Of a stretch of 64,000 nucleotides of DNA, positions 10,776-22,600 are shown piece after piece. The stretch comes from Symbiodinium natans (Eukaryota > Sar > Dinophyceae > Suessiales > Symbiodiniaceae). The notes below the pieces were generated by a model, which was not told the origin of the DNA, ran no database searches, and was given only the letters and a program-made list of their open reading frames with translations. Every line of letters starts with the position of its first letter. Position 1 is the stretch's first letter. The position numbers and the translations under genes were made by a program. Location: the NCBI GenBank assembly GCA_905221605.1, contig CAJNDS010000536.1, positions 54,035 through 118,034 of the forward strand, read 5' to 3'.

Positions 10776-13700
10776 AACATGCGGACGACGTCTTCTGGGA
10801 GTCGTGCCTCAAGCAACAGCCAACTGCCTCCCAAAACCTGAACCCTTCCAAAACAGCAACCTCAACTACAAAATGACCGTGCAGACCCTTGAAGTGCATG
10901 ATCCAAAAAGCCTGAACCCCTCCCGAAACAACGCCAACAACAAACCCTCAACCACACCTGAACAGCCGAAAGGGGGCCTCGCGGGCGCCCAGGAAGATCT
11001 CGAGGCGCTCCGTGCGGAGCAGCAGCTCCGTCAGGACCTTCCTGGGGTGCCAAAAGGGAGGCTGCTTCCGGAAGGAGCGCTTGTGCACAAACAAGAAGGG
11101 CTTATAGGGTTTTATCGGGTTTATTCGGTTCTTGTTTTTGGTGGGGGAGGGGTTTGGAAAGGTTGCAGAAGGGCTTATGGGCTGTGCGTGGCTTTCTAGG
11201 ACGGGGTTGATAGCACAGTGCAGGCAAGGCGACTGTGGGAAAACCGTCTATCAGGCCAGGGGCAAGGACCCATCAGCAACGAAACTCAAACACGCCCACA
11301 CATGCATGCAAGCTCTCACATATTGCCGTTGACTACTCACTACTGATGTGGGTAAACACGCCGCTATGTCTACGAGTCTTCACGACGAACGCATACCACC
11401 CCCACCGCCCCTCGTGTGGAAGTGGTGCCTCAGCTCTGCTGCACCCTCCGCGCTGGCCATGATGGGGTCCTGCATCAAAGTCACGTACGGCAAACTATCA
11501 ACTTTCCCGAGCATGTCGCCCTGATTGAGGATTCGTCACCCCCTCCCGGCCCCGGTCCAGGTTGTCCAAGGCCAAGAGGACGGGCGCCCGAGTGGCTTCC
11601 AGCCGCTGGAAGCGCTGAACGATTCGACCTCTGCAAGTGACCAAGGCTTTGCTTCTCTCCTGTATCAGAACAGAATATACGAATGCTCTTACCTTTACCT
11701 GGCGGGTCGTGAGAAGAAGGCATCCGCGAGGGGAGGGAAGTATCGACAATGTCACGATGGCACGACAGAGGGTGTCTGGATTGCTTGTTGCTTTTTTGTC
11801 TAGGCTCGAAGGGTTTGCAGGCAAGATGCGAACCTGCCAGGGCCGCGCTCAGCCAGGAGTCAAACATTGGACACGCACCGCGCGAGATGTGCCCCAAATG
11901 GCAACAACAAGACTGCCAAGGCGAACGTTGTGTTTTCGTTTGCTTGGGTTCGCTATACGTAGCACTTGGACGCGGCCTGCTGAGCATGCGCGAGCGCTAC
12001 GGCCTCGGTCCGCTCCTTGCATTTGGTGGCGCCCAAATTGATGCTCGCTTTCCCCTGTTCAAGCTTTTCTTGCCACCTGCCTAGCAGCCTCGCAACCACT
12101 CTGCGAGGATGTAAAGTGTCCCTCGGTCGTGGGAAGTCGAAACATAATTGAGGGAAAAAGAAGCTCAGATGTCCTTGTCTCCGCTGTTGATCCGAACGCC
12201 CACACGAATCAGAACCATACCCGAAGAGGAAGTACATGTGCAGCAGCAGGCAAGGGGCCATGGTCACTTCGGCGCCCTCCAGCGGTCTATCCTGGGGGCA
12301 GCAGGCGGGGTTCGTCATATTCGTCTCAATCACACCTCCGGGAACGTTTTCATGCAGCCATTTGCGGACCCACTGAATTCTCACAACTATATACCTTCAG
12401 CAGATGAGACTTCCGATGCAAAGCCCCGTTCTCCAACCACTCCACCACGATGCCGAAGCGTTCTGGACGTTCATACAAGCCCTCGACCCGGCGGCTCTAG
12501 AAGTATAGCCGGTTCCCCGCAGAAACGGAGAGCTTCAGCAAAACACTGCAGGTCTCCAGCTGGATTTATGAGTCTATGCTTGTATCTAAGCCGCCCATTG
12601 CGATTCAAGAACCTCAGCCCGCCCATATACGAACATCCCTGAATCTGCGCCCCGAAGGCCTCGAAGCTCCCCTCAGCGTCACGCCGGGATGCTGCAGGCG
12701 CGCTCTCTACTCTCTCCAGGGCAGTGCTCAAAATTCGAAAGGGCCGCAAACCACAAACAGTAGGATCCTCTATAGGGAACTCTACTTCCCCAAACCCTCT
12801 TGGCTGCTGGCCCTTTGGAGGCTCCGGAGCCTGCGGGTGGTCCCGTGGTCGTGACTTTTCTTGTTGTAGGGCTTCAGATCCGAGCCGGCGCGCTGACTCC
12901 TGCTAGATACTCAGCGAACCCTCTGCGCTCTGAGGATCCTGCATCGGCGCTCGTGGCTGGCTGCTTTGGCTCTGTATAGGTCGTATAGGTGGGACCAAGT
13001 TTACCCTAAATTGGGTTCACGCATTTGTGTGCTTCTGCTTACAGGCAGATGTAGCTTCGCCTTGCAAGGTGCCATGTGCAAACATCTATGATATGGTGCA
13101 GCTGTGCTGAACCGAAACTCACCCCGGGCAGCCAGCCGCTGCGCAACCGACCAATTGATACAGGTGGGAGCGGACGGAGAACTCCACGGAGGGACAAAAC
13201 GACACAAGTTCAGCCCAGAGTTGCAAATCTCAAAAATATCCTCTTAAGCAGAACTACAAGGCCCCAAATCAAATATTCTCGAAATCGATGTCGGAGCGCC
13301 CTGTTTTTTGTCGCGTTTCAGGACCTCTGCAGGGTGACTGTGTGAGGACCCGTGCAAAAAAAGAGGCGACCTTGTCAGGGACCTGTTTCACACTTCTCCA
13401 AGGCCACCCGTTCGAACGGCAGAGGGAACCGCCTTGCCAACAAAAGTCGGATAAACGAAGGCATGAATATTGTATATGCATCATGGTTGCTTCTCCATGC
13501 GTGTGCAGAAACGTTAACTTACCATTGGCACAAAACCACCCCCAACGCCATCCTCAGTGCCAGTGCCGTCTTCTCACTTCTTTTCCTTCTTCTTCCTGTG
13601 GTTATGGGGTTTGGGGGGGGGGGAGGGGAGGTTGTCATCTGGCAAGATTCGCACCCACATACCTGGACGTCGAGAAGCCGGAGTTAGAAGAATGTCGGAG

Positions 13701-14052
13701 TGACAGTGCCGTGCCCCGTGTCCACCTTTCAGACACATGTGCCCTTGCAGGTACTGCGAAAAATGTGCTTCAATTTCCAGGCCTGCGTTGCTCTCATTGG
13801 GCCCGTTGGCCTCAAGACTCAAGACCTTGCATACGAAGTTCATCAACCGCCAATGAAAAATATCAGTCAACGAAAAGTCTTTACGCATTCCCACAGATGT
13901 GTTCGGGCAGCGTCAGCTGCATGGCAAGATTCCTGTCGCATCCAGAGTCAGAGTTGGCAACAGCGCAGGCCCATGAGCGAGGAGAAGGGGCCCGGCCCGT
14001 TAGAACAACAACCAGAGCCAGAGACTAAATTTTCTATCTACAACACAAATTC

Positions 14053-14121
<69 letters not shown>
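14053..14121. repeat. AGT/TAG trinucleotide microsatellite
   Basis: A perfect run of about 23 AGT units starts right after a unique sequence ending in AATTC. It produces homopolymer-like peptide runs (poly-Val on plus, poly-Leu on minus) that are not a gene. Confidence 0.97.
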
Positions 14122-14122
<1 letters not shown>

Positions 14123-15434
14123 TGCAATGGCACGCTATCTCACCATTGTGCAAAAAAGGTACGCGAACTGAGGCCCAATTGCTCTGCAGCCCCAAGGCTA
14201 TGAGGCTGAGTATGTTGAAGCGGCGACTTTTTGCGGCGCGCCTTTTGCTCGCGATGCGCATCGCGCGTCTTGCGTGCATGCGGCCAGTGGCCAACTATAG
14301 GTTCACGTGTTCCACGTGTACCTTTGTAGCTTCATATAGCTTAATCATCGAACCTTTGTGCGATTCTCGGTAGGCCGCAGATCTCCGCATCTTTGGCAAT
14401 CATTCGCTTGGCGAATGCTGCAGGCGGAGGAAGCCCGATTGTACGTCGAAAGTGTCCATTTCATGCATCGGCAAGCTTACCGGCATGATACCCTATGAAT
14501 TACATCTCCACCTGGAAACATGCCATTATAGTAACAACAGACTTGAGCATACTGCCGGACCCCGCGTTCAGGCCGGCGTGGTTCACCGCTTCACCTGCAC
14601 ACAAACGGAACGATGCAGCAAGCCCGGAAACCCCACAAAAGATCTTAAGTGCACAGCCGGCCGGTTGCTGCCACTACAGTACACCTTGCTAGGACGGTGC
14701 CCACCTCACAGAGCCTTACTGTTGTCGCGCATGTTCTTCATCCGCGCAAAGGAACCTTGAAAAAGCTCGGACTACGCCGCACAATTGCGCCAGAACTTGT
14801 GCCAAAGTACACTTGTAAATTGACATGCTTTCTGGTCCGAGGGGCATCATCCAAGGCTGCATCTCGCGCCATCTCGCGCAGGCGCATCAAGCGCATCCAG
14901 CCGCCGATAACCACGTTTCCGGTGGCGGTTTCCTGGAGCGTGGACAGTAGTGGAAAACGATACAAAATCATGGACCAACGGAGCTGCAAGCGCAATGGAA
15001 CACACGGAGATGCTCTGATAACCTTCTGGCTGCATCGATCAGCGTCTGTCAGCCGATCATACTTGACCCGCCTGACTCCCCGCAGGTTCGGATTCCAAGC
15101 GCAGGCCGGTCTGCAAGGCCTGCTCGCTGGGCACGAAGATGGATCCGCGGCGGGGGTGGGGGTTGCAAGAATAGTACTGAGATCTGCTACAGTGCTGAGC
15201 TTACTAACAATATAGCGGCAGCATCACTGGAGCGTGAACCATCATACCCTGGTTCATGGCCGTGCTTTCTGAAAGTTAATGCAACCGGAAGACATTCCCG
15301 ACAGAAACGCAAGTCGACCGCAATGTGTATGACCCCGCGCCGGGGTTGCGCGGCTCGCTTCAAAGACCAACGTCCACGCCACAAGACTTTCGATGAATCG
15401 ACAACTGGAAACGACTTGGTTCACTGGGTGAGGC

Positions 15435-15700
15435 TGCAAGAAGAGATTGTTTCGCAGACCAGCTTCGGTCCTCGGAATTGGCTGCGGGGGAGTGCTTGGC
15501 CTGGACACAGGCCGTTGTCATGCTTGTTCCTTACATCGGCGTTTTTGTTTCGCATTACGCCGCCCTTGCCGAGCACGCGGTAGCCAATCAGCGCTATCGC
15601 ACGGCTGCACGGCTGCAATGCTTCGTTGCAATGGACCATATAATATGGTGCTGTTCCTCGCTTTTTTGGGCCCACTACAACTCACTACGGATGCCATCAG
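15435..15700 (+). CDS. possible membrane-protein exon, unrecognised
   Basis: A plus-strand open segment of about 85 codons has balanced composition and a hydrophobic helix (AVVMLVPYIGVFVSHYAALAE) followed by a polar, arginine-containing stretch. It has no start context, no recognised family and no neighbouring exon that I can join with confidence. It is listed because it reads unlike the surrounding noise, but it lies opposite in strand to every confident host gene nearby, which lowers the probability. Confidence 0.2.
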
Positions 15701-16497
15701 AGGCCCTCCCCCCAACAAGAGTCCCCGGAAATTTGGAGGCTTCCCCTCCTCCCCTCCCTGTCCCCTCCCTGTCTCCTCCCTGTCCCCTCCCGCTCCCCTC
15801 CTTGCTTCCCTATCAACAAGTCACGTGCAGTAGAGCCAGTGTGGCCGGGCAGGCCTTTGAGTTGGTCCTTTGCAGCTGGCCTTTTTGGGCTTTTTTCAGC
15901 TTACGGTGTGGGTTCGGGGGCTGCAAATGCCTGTAAGGTCGCGCAGACTCAGTCTAAGCAAGGGCTAGGAGTTTAATTAGGGTTTGGGGGCTGTGGTATA
16001 GTTCTGGTAACGACATTCGGCGCACGTTTGAAGCTGCAGCAGGCAGTTTGGCGTGGCAAGGTCTGCCATCGGCCACCGGCACAGCAACTCCACAATCCGA
16101 CGGCCAGAGCCTCCTCTGACCCGGCGCACCCATAGTGATCCCTGAAACCTGGGAACCCGCACAAGTTTTTGCCTTCACTCGAAGCCATATATCAAAAAAA
16201 CACTCTGCGCAAAAGCGCCGTGCAGTGAGGGGAATCGCAATGACCGCGTAGGCCTGCAAGTTGGCTGCGTCTGAGCTGGCCTCCGGCTGGGGGCAGCTTA
16301 GTGCTTCCGGCTAAGGTCTTGAAGACGGTCTGTACATAAGGGTTTGCAGGAGATCGATCGGGTTTGGCAAGCCCACTTCGAAGCTCAAAGAAGCTAACAG
16401 TACGGTCGTGTAACCCACATAGGCTGTGCAAGCGGCACAGCTTCTTCGCTCGTGGCGAACTTTCGGAAGAGCGCATTGCTGTGTGCCATGGCCTGCG

Positions 16498-16790
16498 CCT
16501 GTCGGAGGCTCTCGGTCTCTTCGGGGATCGGTTGCTGGGCCTGCCAGGCGCAGCGGAATCAAACTGCACATCGGCACTTGCTTGACAGACTGCTCGATTA
16601 TCGATGCTACCTTGGAGCACCGCAAGCTTGCAGCATGCTCCTAACTATATATAAAGGGTAGCCCGCTTCTCCAAGAGCAGCTTTGGCGTGCGTGCAAAGC
16701 TTGCATGTCTGTGCCTGTCGGAAGCCTTCGGTCTTTTTAGGAATCGGTTGGTGGGCCTGCCGAGACGTCGAATCACAACAGCCACGCTGG
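16498..16790. repeat. diverged direct repeat pair (about 80 bp each, 213 bp apart)
   Basis: The block at about 16,498-16,575 recurs at about 16,711-16,790. Both contain GCCTGTCGGA, then a GGATCGGTTG-like core and GGGCCTGCC. They differ at roughly one base in six. No function is suggested. Confidence 0.75.
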
Positions 16791-16904
16791 TGCAACCGCG
16801 GTATTGATCAAGCAGTCATGTTTTCAACCCCCTCCAAGACAAGAAGCAAAACAGGAAAGTTGACTTCAAAAGCAAAACTTATCACTATACTGTTCCCCTT
16901 ACAA

Positions 16905-17005
16905 CGCATCAACCCCCGATAAGCAAGACTTGGCACTGTTTTTCATCCCCCAATAAGCAAGACTTGATATCTATCTTCACCATGCATCCCGATAAGCAAG
17001 CATAC
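16905..17005. repeat. three copies of a CCCGATAAGCAAGAC-like motif
   Basis: The motif C-CC(A/G)ATAAGCAAG occurs at about 16,914, 16,949 and 16,988, spaced 35-39 bp apart, just upstream of a long C/T-rich tract (17,020-17,095). The meaning is unknown. Confidence 0.7.
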
Positions 17006-17854
17006 TAAGTCAAACTCAAACCCCCCCCCTTCCTTCCCCCCTTCCCCCTTCCCTCCCCCCCTTCCCTCCCCCCACCCCTCCCTCCCCGTCCCCCAGCCGT
17101 CCACTCCCAGAGCCCCCGGGCTCGAAATATGTCTAAAACTATTGCAAGACGCGCACTCCAACAGCGTCCCGGTCTCAAGTCTAAAGGGTCGCCTTGAGGA
17201 GAGCGCTGCCAGCATTCCCCGCTAAGGGGCTGGCGTCGTTGTCCTCCAAGTCTGTCGACTTCGTTCAACGGGGCCGAATGTTCAACAGGGCCGAAACAGG
17301 CCGAAGATCTGGCTTCGGGTTTGGGATTTCTACATGTCATTCGTGGACTGCACTCATCACACGTCACGCAAAGCTGCGAGATAGGTTTGGCGGCTGAGAT
17401 TTCTCAAGTACTCGGAGCGCTCACTGCTCCCGAGGGCCCAGTGCTCAAAGCTGCGCGAAAGCTCGCCTTCGCAGGCATGGCAGCCAAGGTCTTCGCATCC
17501 AGCTCCTCATGCCTCCAGCCCACGCGAACCCCGTATGCGTGCCCGCGTGCCCATTCGGGCATCAGCTATTGGCAAGATCTGGCAGAGCAGAAAGCAGACA
17601 TGTTCAAGAGCATAGCGCCGGCATAGCCTGGACTCCAGAAGCTCCACGGCTGCCCCGCAGCCCTCCAGCAGCTCTTCCGCCAGTTCGCAGGGCTTTGGCG
17701 GCTTTGCACCCGTCGGATCCTGCCAAAACATGCGCACGACGCACCGGTATTTCGAAACATCACTTTCACAGAGGTGGTACGACCTGGAGCTGCCAAGCTC
17801 TTTGCTCTCCTCACTCTCTCGCAGAGTTGACATGTGGCATTCTTGAGTCCTTAC

Positions 17855-19525
17855 GTGCACGGAAGACCCCGGCCGTGATCTTGGAACCTTCCGGGATGAC
17901 GCAGATGCTGTCGATCCGCTTCGGCAGCAAGGAGCCCTGCGTGGAGGCAACAGCTTGAGGCGCGGGAGACACAGAAGCAGTATGTTCAACCACAACCCAC
18001 GCGGCCCTGCCGTGCAGATGTTGGTCGGATATGGGATCTCGACGAAGCTTGCGCGCACTCCGTGCAGGTGCAGTAGTGAAGCCACCGCCTCTCAGTCTAG
18101 AGACAGGGACCCGCTGTAGCAGCTCTAGCAAAACAGTTCATAGTTTTATTCCATGCAAAGCCCGCAAGCGCAAGCATCCGCACGCCTCCTCCGGGAAGTT
18201 GAGGTCTGCCAGCAGGAGAGTTGGCTGCTTGTCTTTCGCCAGCATGGTCTTGAGGCACTTGCAGAACTCCCGGCGAGCGGGACCGAAAGGCTTCCCAGGC
18301 AGATGCCTTAAGGGCCACGGGACACGCGGGCGATCAGAGACTTTGGGGACTGCGGTGCCTACGCACTGTCAGCGAGAGTTTCGTGCTTTAAACGCTGCCG
18401 AGGCACGTGGTCACTACGCGGATCGGACTGTGGCAGGACTTCAACCGAAACTTCGCTTCCAGAATTGCCTGCACGAAGCGACTACCGCGCATTGCTGGAC
18501 GGAGACAGAGAGAGAGAGAGAGGGATAGAGGGAGAGAGAGAGTTGGGTGCGGGGGGGAATGCGAGAGGAAGATAGCGCAACTGCGCGGAAACTGGCCTTC
18601 TTCTTGTCAGATGGGTAGGCCTCTGCACTGTTGCTCAAGAAGGTCAGCTTCGCTTCGTTGTAGATCAGTGCCTGGCCGGGCACCCCCCCCCCTCCGGCCC
18701 ATCAAAACGCTGCAATCCGAAAACCAAGCTTGCTTCAAGGACCGGATAACCTCGCAAGTGTACTTTGTTCCTGAGCATTTATGAGACGTTCAAGCCTTAC
18801 TATAAAAGTCTATAGTCATAGCAGAGCATCATTGTATGGCATGTGCGCCTCCTGGTTCTTGTCATCTTCCGCGCCGCCTCGTACCAGCGCAAGCCTGTGA
18901 GGGTTTCCACTCGCTTCCAGGCTGCTCCGGAGCGACGCCAGGAAGCTTTGCGAGCATTCCTGGAGGCAGAGGAGGTGGACTGGCGCAACTTGACGGCTCA
19001 TCATGCTCAGCACCATCCCGACAATCATGCGCTCGCGCGCATCCGCCCCTGCGTCATCGACGTCGGTGTTGTGCAGGTCACAGATGAGCGACTCGTTGAG
19101 CCCCTGCGTGTTCGCCTGAATGTGGTTCACGTAGGCTTTGTTCAGGACGTTCCATGACGCCACATGCAGCGTCTCCTCTGTCTCCTCCGCTGGCACGGCG
19201 ACGGTGGCTCCGACGGGGGGGTGATCCGATGGGAAGCGCCAGTCTTTCCCCAACGGCAAGGCCACTGGGGTGCTAAAGGCACCCAAAGCGTTGATCACCA
19301 GAAGGTCGGCGGTGCCTTCCAAGATCCGTTGCGCCATCTCCAGCTGATCTCTGGCAAGTCTAGATCTGGCCTGGGCATCCTTCGCCTCTGAGACGCTCGG
19401 ATCTACGTGGGTCTCCAAGCACAGGCTTCGAATTTCCTCCAGGCAGAGGCAGGCTTCCTTGGCAGCTTCCGCCTCCTCGTCCTGGTTCTTTTCGAGCCTT
19501 GCGCGCATCTGGCTCAGCTTGCTGC
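17855..19525 (-). CDS. endonuclease/exonuclease/phosphatase (EEP) domain, probable C-terminal part of the ROCO gene
   Basis: Exons in phase: 19525-18849, 18671-18563, 18494-18417, 18306-18186, and about 17954-17855. The first begins with a charged coiled coil (MRARLEKNQDEEAEAAKE). It then carries WNVLN (metal/phosphate-binding Asn) and LLCLQEC (catalytic Glu). Splicing joins KNQE to ALIYNEAKL, then VVTT to HLPGKPFG (the conserved T-H-L), then LLLADLNFPEE (D-x-N motif), then PKRIDSICV (the I-D motif). This order matches the Mg-dependent EEP fold of CCR4-like nucleases and phosphatases. Donors are GC for three introns and GT for one. The usual C-terminal S-D-H motif was not found; instead SDHPPV occurs about 15 residues before WNVLN. 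A further open segment at about 17,790-17,570 (RMFWQDPTGAKPP...) may be the terminal exon. The substrate cannot be told. Confidence 0.75.
18501..18540. repeat. GA/CT dinucleotide-rich tract
   Basis: An interrupted (GA)n run lies immediately upstream of the acceptor of the EEP exon 18494-18417. Read on the gene strand it is a (CT)n polypyrimidine tract, which fits an intron 3' end. Confidence 0.85.
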
Positions 19526-19646
19526 CTTGGCTGCATCATGACGGCTGTGCTTGGCGGCGCACGAGCTATATTTTAGGCTAAGTGCCCCAAGCTGCAAAGT
19601 ACCTGCAAGTCCTGCAGCGCATCCGTTCTTGTGGCCTGCGTCTCGC

Positions 19647-22600
19647 ACTTCAGCATCTTGATCAACGTCTCAGCATGCGCGGCTAGCTGACACAACTCCG
19701 CCGCAGCTCCCTGCAACATGGGCTTCAGCAGCTCCAACATGGCCACATTCGCCTCTTGCTGCCACCCACGCTGTGCGAAAAAAACGCTTCGCTCCCAGAG
19801 ACGTTTGACCTCGTTGCAACATTGGAGGCGCTATAGGGCCGCTATAGGGATTGCGCATAGGCTCAGGGTGAGGGGCGTGAGGGGAGGTTGAAGCAGCTAG
19901 GGAATTTGCCAGCAGCTTAGCGGATGAGCAAGTGACACACAGCAGCACAGCCCTTGCTGAGGAGCCCACGTACTTCATGGGTTTCGGGTGCTTCGCTGAG
20001 TAATCCCTGAGGCCTTCCCCGAGGTACTCGATGACGTTGGCGTCTCTTGTGATTGGGACGATCCCGTCGCCGGCCGCAGAAAAGTACCCGACATAGAGGA
20101 CGTTGGTGACCTCGACGAAGCGCTGTTCAGCGGTCTCGTTCTGGAACATGTCGGTCTTGGCGAAGATGTCGATTTTGGCGGTGCGGTCTCGGGAAGTGCA
20201 AGCGAGGGCTTCCTGTAGCGAGATCTCGCCCTTGTAGCCTTCCTCGATGTCGGAGAGGCTCCATTTCAGCAGGTCGTCGCTCTTTTTGTCAGATTTGGGG
20301 TCTCCCGTCTTCAGGCCGGCCCAGTGCAAGCCCTGGTCTGCCTGGTCTGTCCAGGATGACTTGAACTTCTTCTGGAGCAGATCAGCCAGCTGTCTCAAGG
20401 CATCTTGCTCGTCTTTGGCCTGAAAGATCAGGTACTCCGACAGGTCCACGTCGCCCGGAAAGCGGACGACCTGAAATCGGAAGCTTCCTGCCGGGCGTGT
20501 GCTGTCCCAAATCGACACTTTGGGTATCACCTTTTGCAGGCGCTCACCAAGGTCTGCCTCGAAGCGTTCTGCTAGGAGCCTTGCCAAGCGGCACGTCGTG
20601 CATCGTTGGGCAAGAAGGTCTTGGCCACACTTCTCCTCAAGGCACGGTCTGTTGCGCGCGAGCTCCTCAACACTCCACAAAGACAGGTCGCGGTCTTCCA
20701 GATTACAAGAGCTGGAAACTTGCCAGTCCAACTCCAAGCCATCCTTGCCTTCATTTCCGCTGTCTGAGGCTTGTAGCGCCTTGTAGCCAGCCAGGTTGAA
20801 GCCAGTGGCAACATGAAAAGCCTCTAAGGCCGCCTGAGCTGCTTTGGCAGCCTCGTTGCCCTTGGGATCTTCATCATGAGATCTTCCATGAGATCTCGCG
20901 TGGATTCGCAGCAGCTTCTGGCTACTCAGCGGGAATAGCGACAAGGCAACGGTCATGGCCACGCCACCTGCTGTTACTCTCACCTCGACTCGATTGCTGA
21001 ACACTTGGGGCGGGCCGGGTTTGACGGTCAGCTCACCCTTCGGTTCGTCTTCGGCCTCCTTATGCTCCATACTCAGACTCATTTGCTTGTAGAGCATCGC
21101 CGCCAAGTCGGGAAACAGATTCGGGGACACGAAGCCATCCAGGTTCACGTAGATGACCTCGTCTGCTTTCCTCACTGGTGCTTCTGGAAGCTGAGCCCGG
21201 GGGAGGCATGAAGGTATACTGAAGAGGTGCTTCTCCGCGCCTTGGTTCATAAGCCCTCGCCTCAGAAGAAACTCGTGCAACAGCTTCTGCTGGGGTGGCT
21301 CGAAATCCGTGCGCCAGAGAATCTCCAGAAATTCTTGGGTGGCTACGCCGCTCGTCCTGAACCGGAGCACGTCTCCATGCTCTGCCTTCTGAACTCGCTC
21401 GTCGATCTTTTTAATGTAGTCCTCGGAATGCTGCCACTTTCCATCGTGCCGGAAGCGAACCAACATCAGGCTTGTCAGAGCAAGCGCTACCTTCCGAGGA
21501 GCCAGCATGACCTCTTTCTTCAAACCTGGTTCCTTGAACCAGATGAGTGTGCCCAACGCATTCAGCCGTTCCAGGAGGAGCTCGACTTCGCCTGTGGCAT
21601 CACAGCACTATTTTTCACTAACTTAGCGATCGTCGCTCAATACTACTGCTGCTTCACCACAGTGGAACTGAGACACTCGACCCACATTTTGGCAACAGAA
21701 TCAGGCCTAAAATTCAACTTGGTGGACGCACGGCTAAAGTAGAAACGAACGGGCACAAACAACCAACATAAACTTGACTTTGCTAGCCTTTCTTGTCACT
21801 ACATCTTGTACTCAGAAATGCAGCAACGACAAAGATAATTTTTTGCAATGCGTATATACTCACACGCACAGACACAGACATGGACACAGACACATACACA
21901 AACACAGACACAGACACAGGCACACACACACACACACACACATGCACGGACATGTTTCACAGATGTGCCCATACACATGTTCACCAAAATGCTTCAACAT
22001 GCACGGCTACGTGTATGTGGAATTGCGCGCTCAGGACGTCTCACCACATGTCAATATATGTATATATACATATACATACATGTAAATGAGTTTTAAAAAT
22101 GTGTCGCTCTGCTTTAAAACGCACGCGTTTTGGCATCGTCGTCAAGCAGCCCACATCTTCAAGCCCATTTTCTGAAGACAAAATAAACTGAAACGTATCC
22201 TTTTTGGATGAGGGGGAAGGTTGGAGGCGACGGCCTCAGCAGCTGGGACAAGAGATGTTGTGGCAAGAATGCAACAAAATGAGGTTAACAAAATTAGGTG
22301 TTTCTTTGCTGGTTGTGCCCATTCGTTTCAATAGCTTTGCGCAAGAGATGAAATTAGTGGCAACAGCACAAACAAGATCGGAGGGAGTTGTTTGGAGAAC
22401 AAAAGTCCTCCAAGCAACTCCGTGTCACGTGTCACAGGGTGGAAACCCAACAACCTTACCTTTGAAAATCCTGTCCCTTGAAATGTTTATATTTCTAGCC
22501 GGCGACACGGAGTTGCTTGGAAAACAAACTCCAAACTCTTGAAAAAAACGCTTGTTTCGGCTTCCGGTCAAGCAACCCATATTCTATTTTTGCAAAACAC

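Larger units (their letters stand above)
10776..17564. other. 6.8-kb region without a confident gene
   Basis: Only scattered short open frames are seen. The best-looking are a membrane-like frame at 15,435-15,700 (separate entry) and a 246-codon plus frame at 13,288-14,028 with no domain. Low-complexity tracts include a G run near 13,610-13,630, (AGT)n at 14,053-14,121, and C/T-rich tracts near 15,740-15,805 and 17,020-17,095. The region separates the duplicated block from the minus-strand ROCO/EEP gene and may contain its 3' end or unrecognised small exons. Confidence 0.5.

Noticed and set aside
12340-12800. Minus-strand stretch with RFGIVVEWLENGAL, resembling a protein-kinase hinge
   Set aside because: No glycine loop, catalytic HRD or DFG motif appears nearby, and stops interrupt the frame on both sides; the resemblance is too short.
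13288-14028. 246-codon plus-strand frame
   Set aside because: It has no domain and a G homopolymer inside, and it ends just before the AGT microsatellite. It lies on the strand opposite to every confident host gene.
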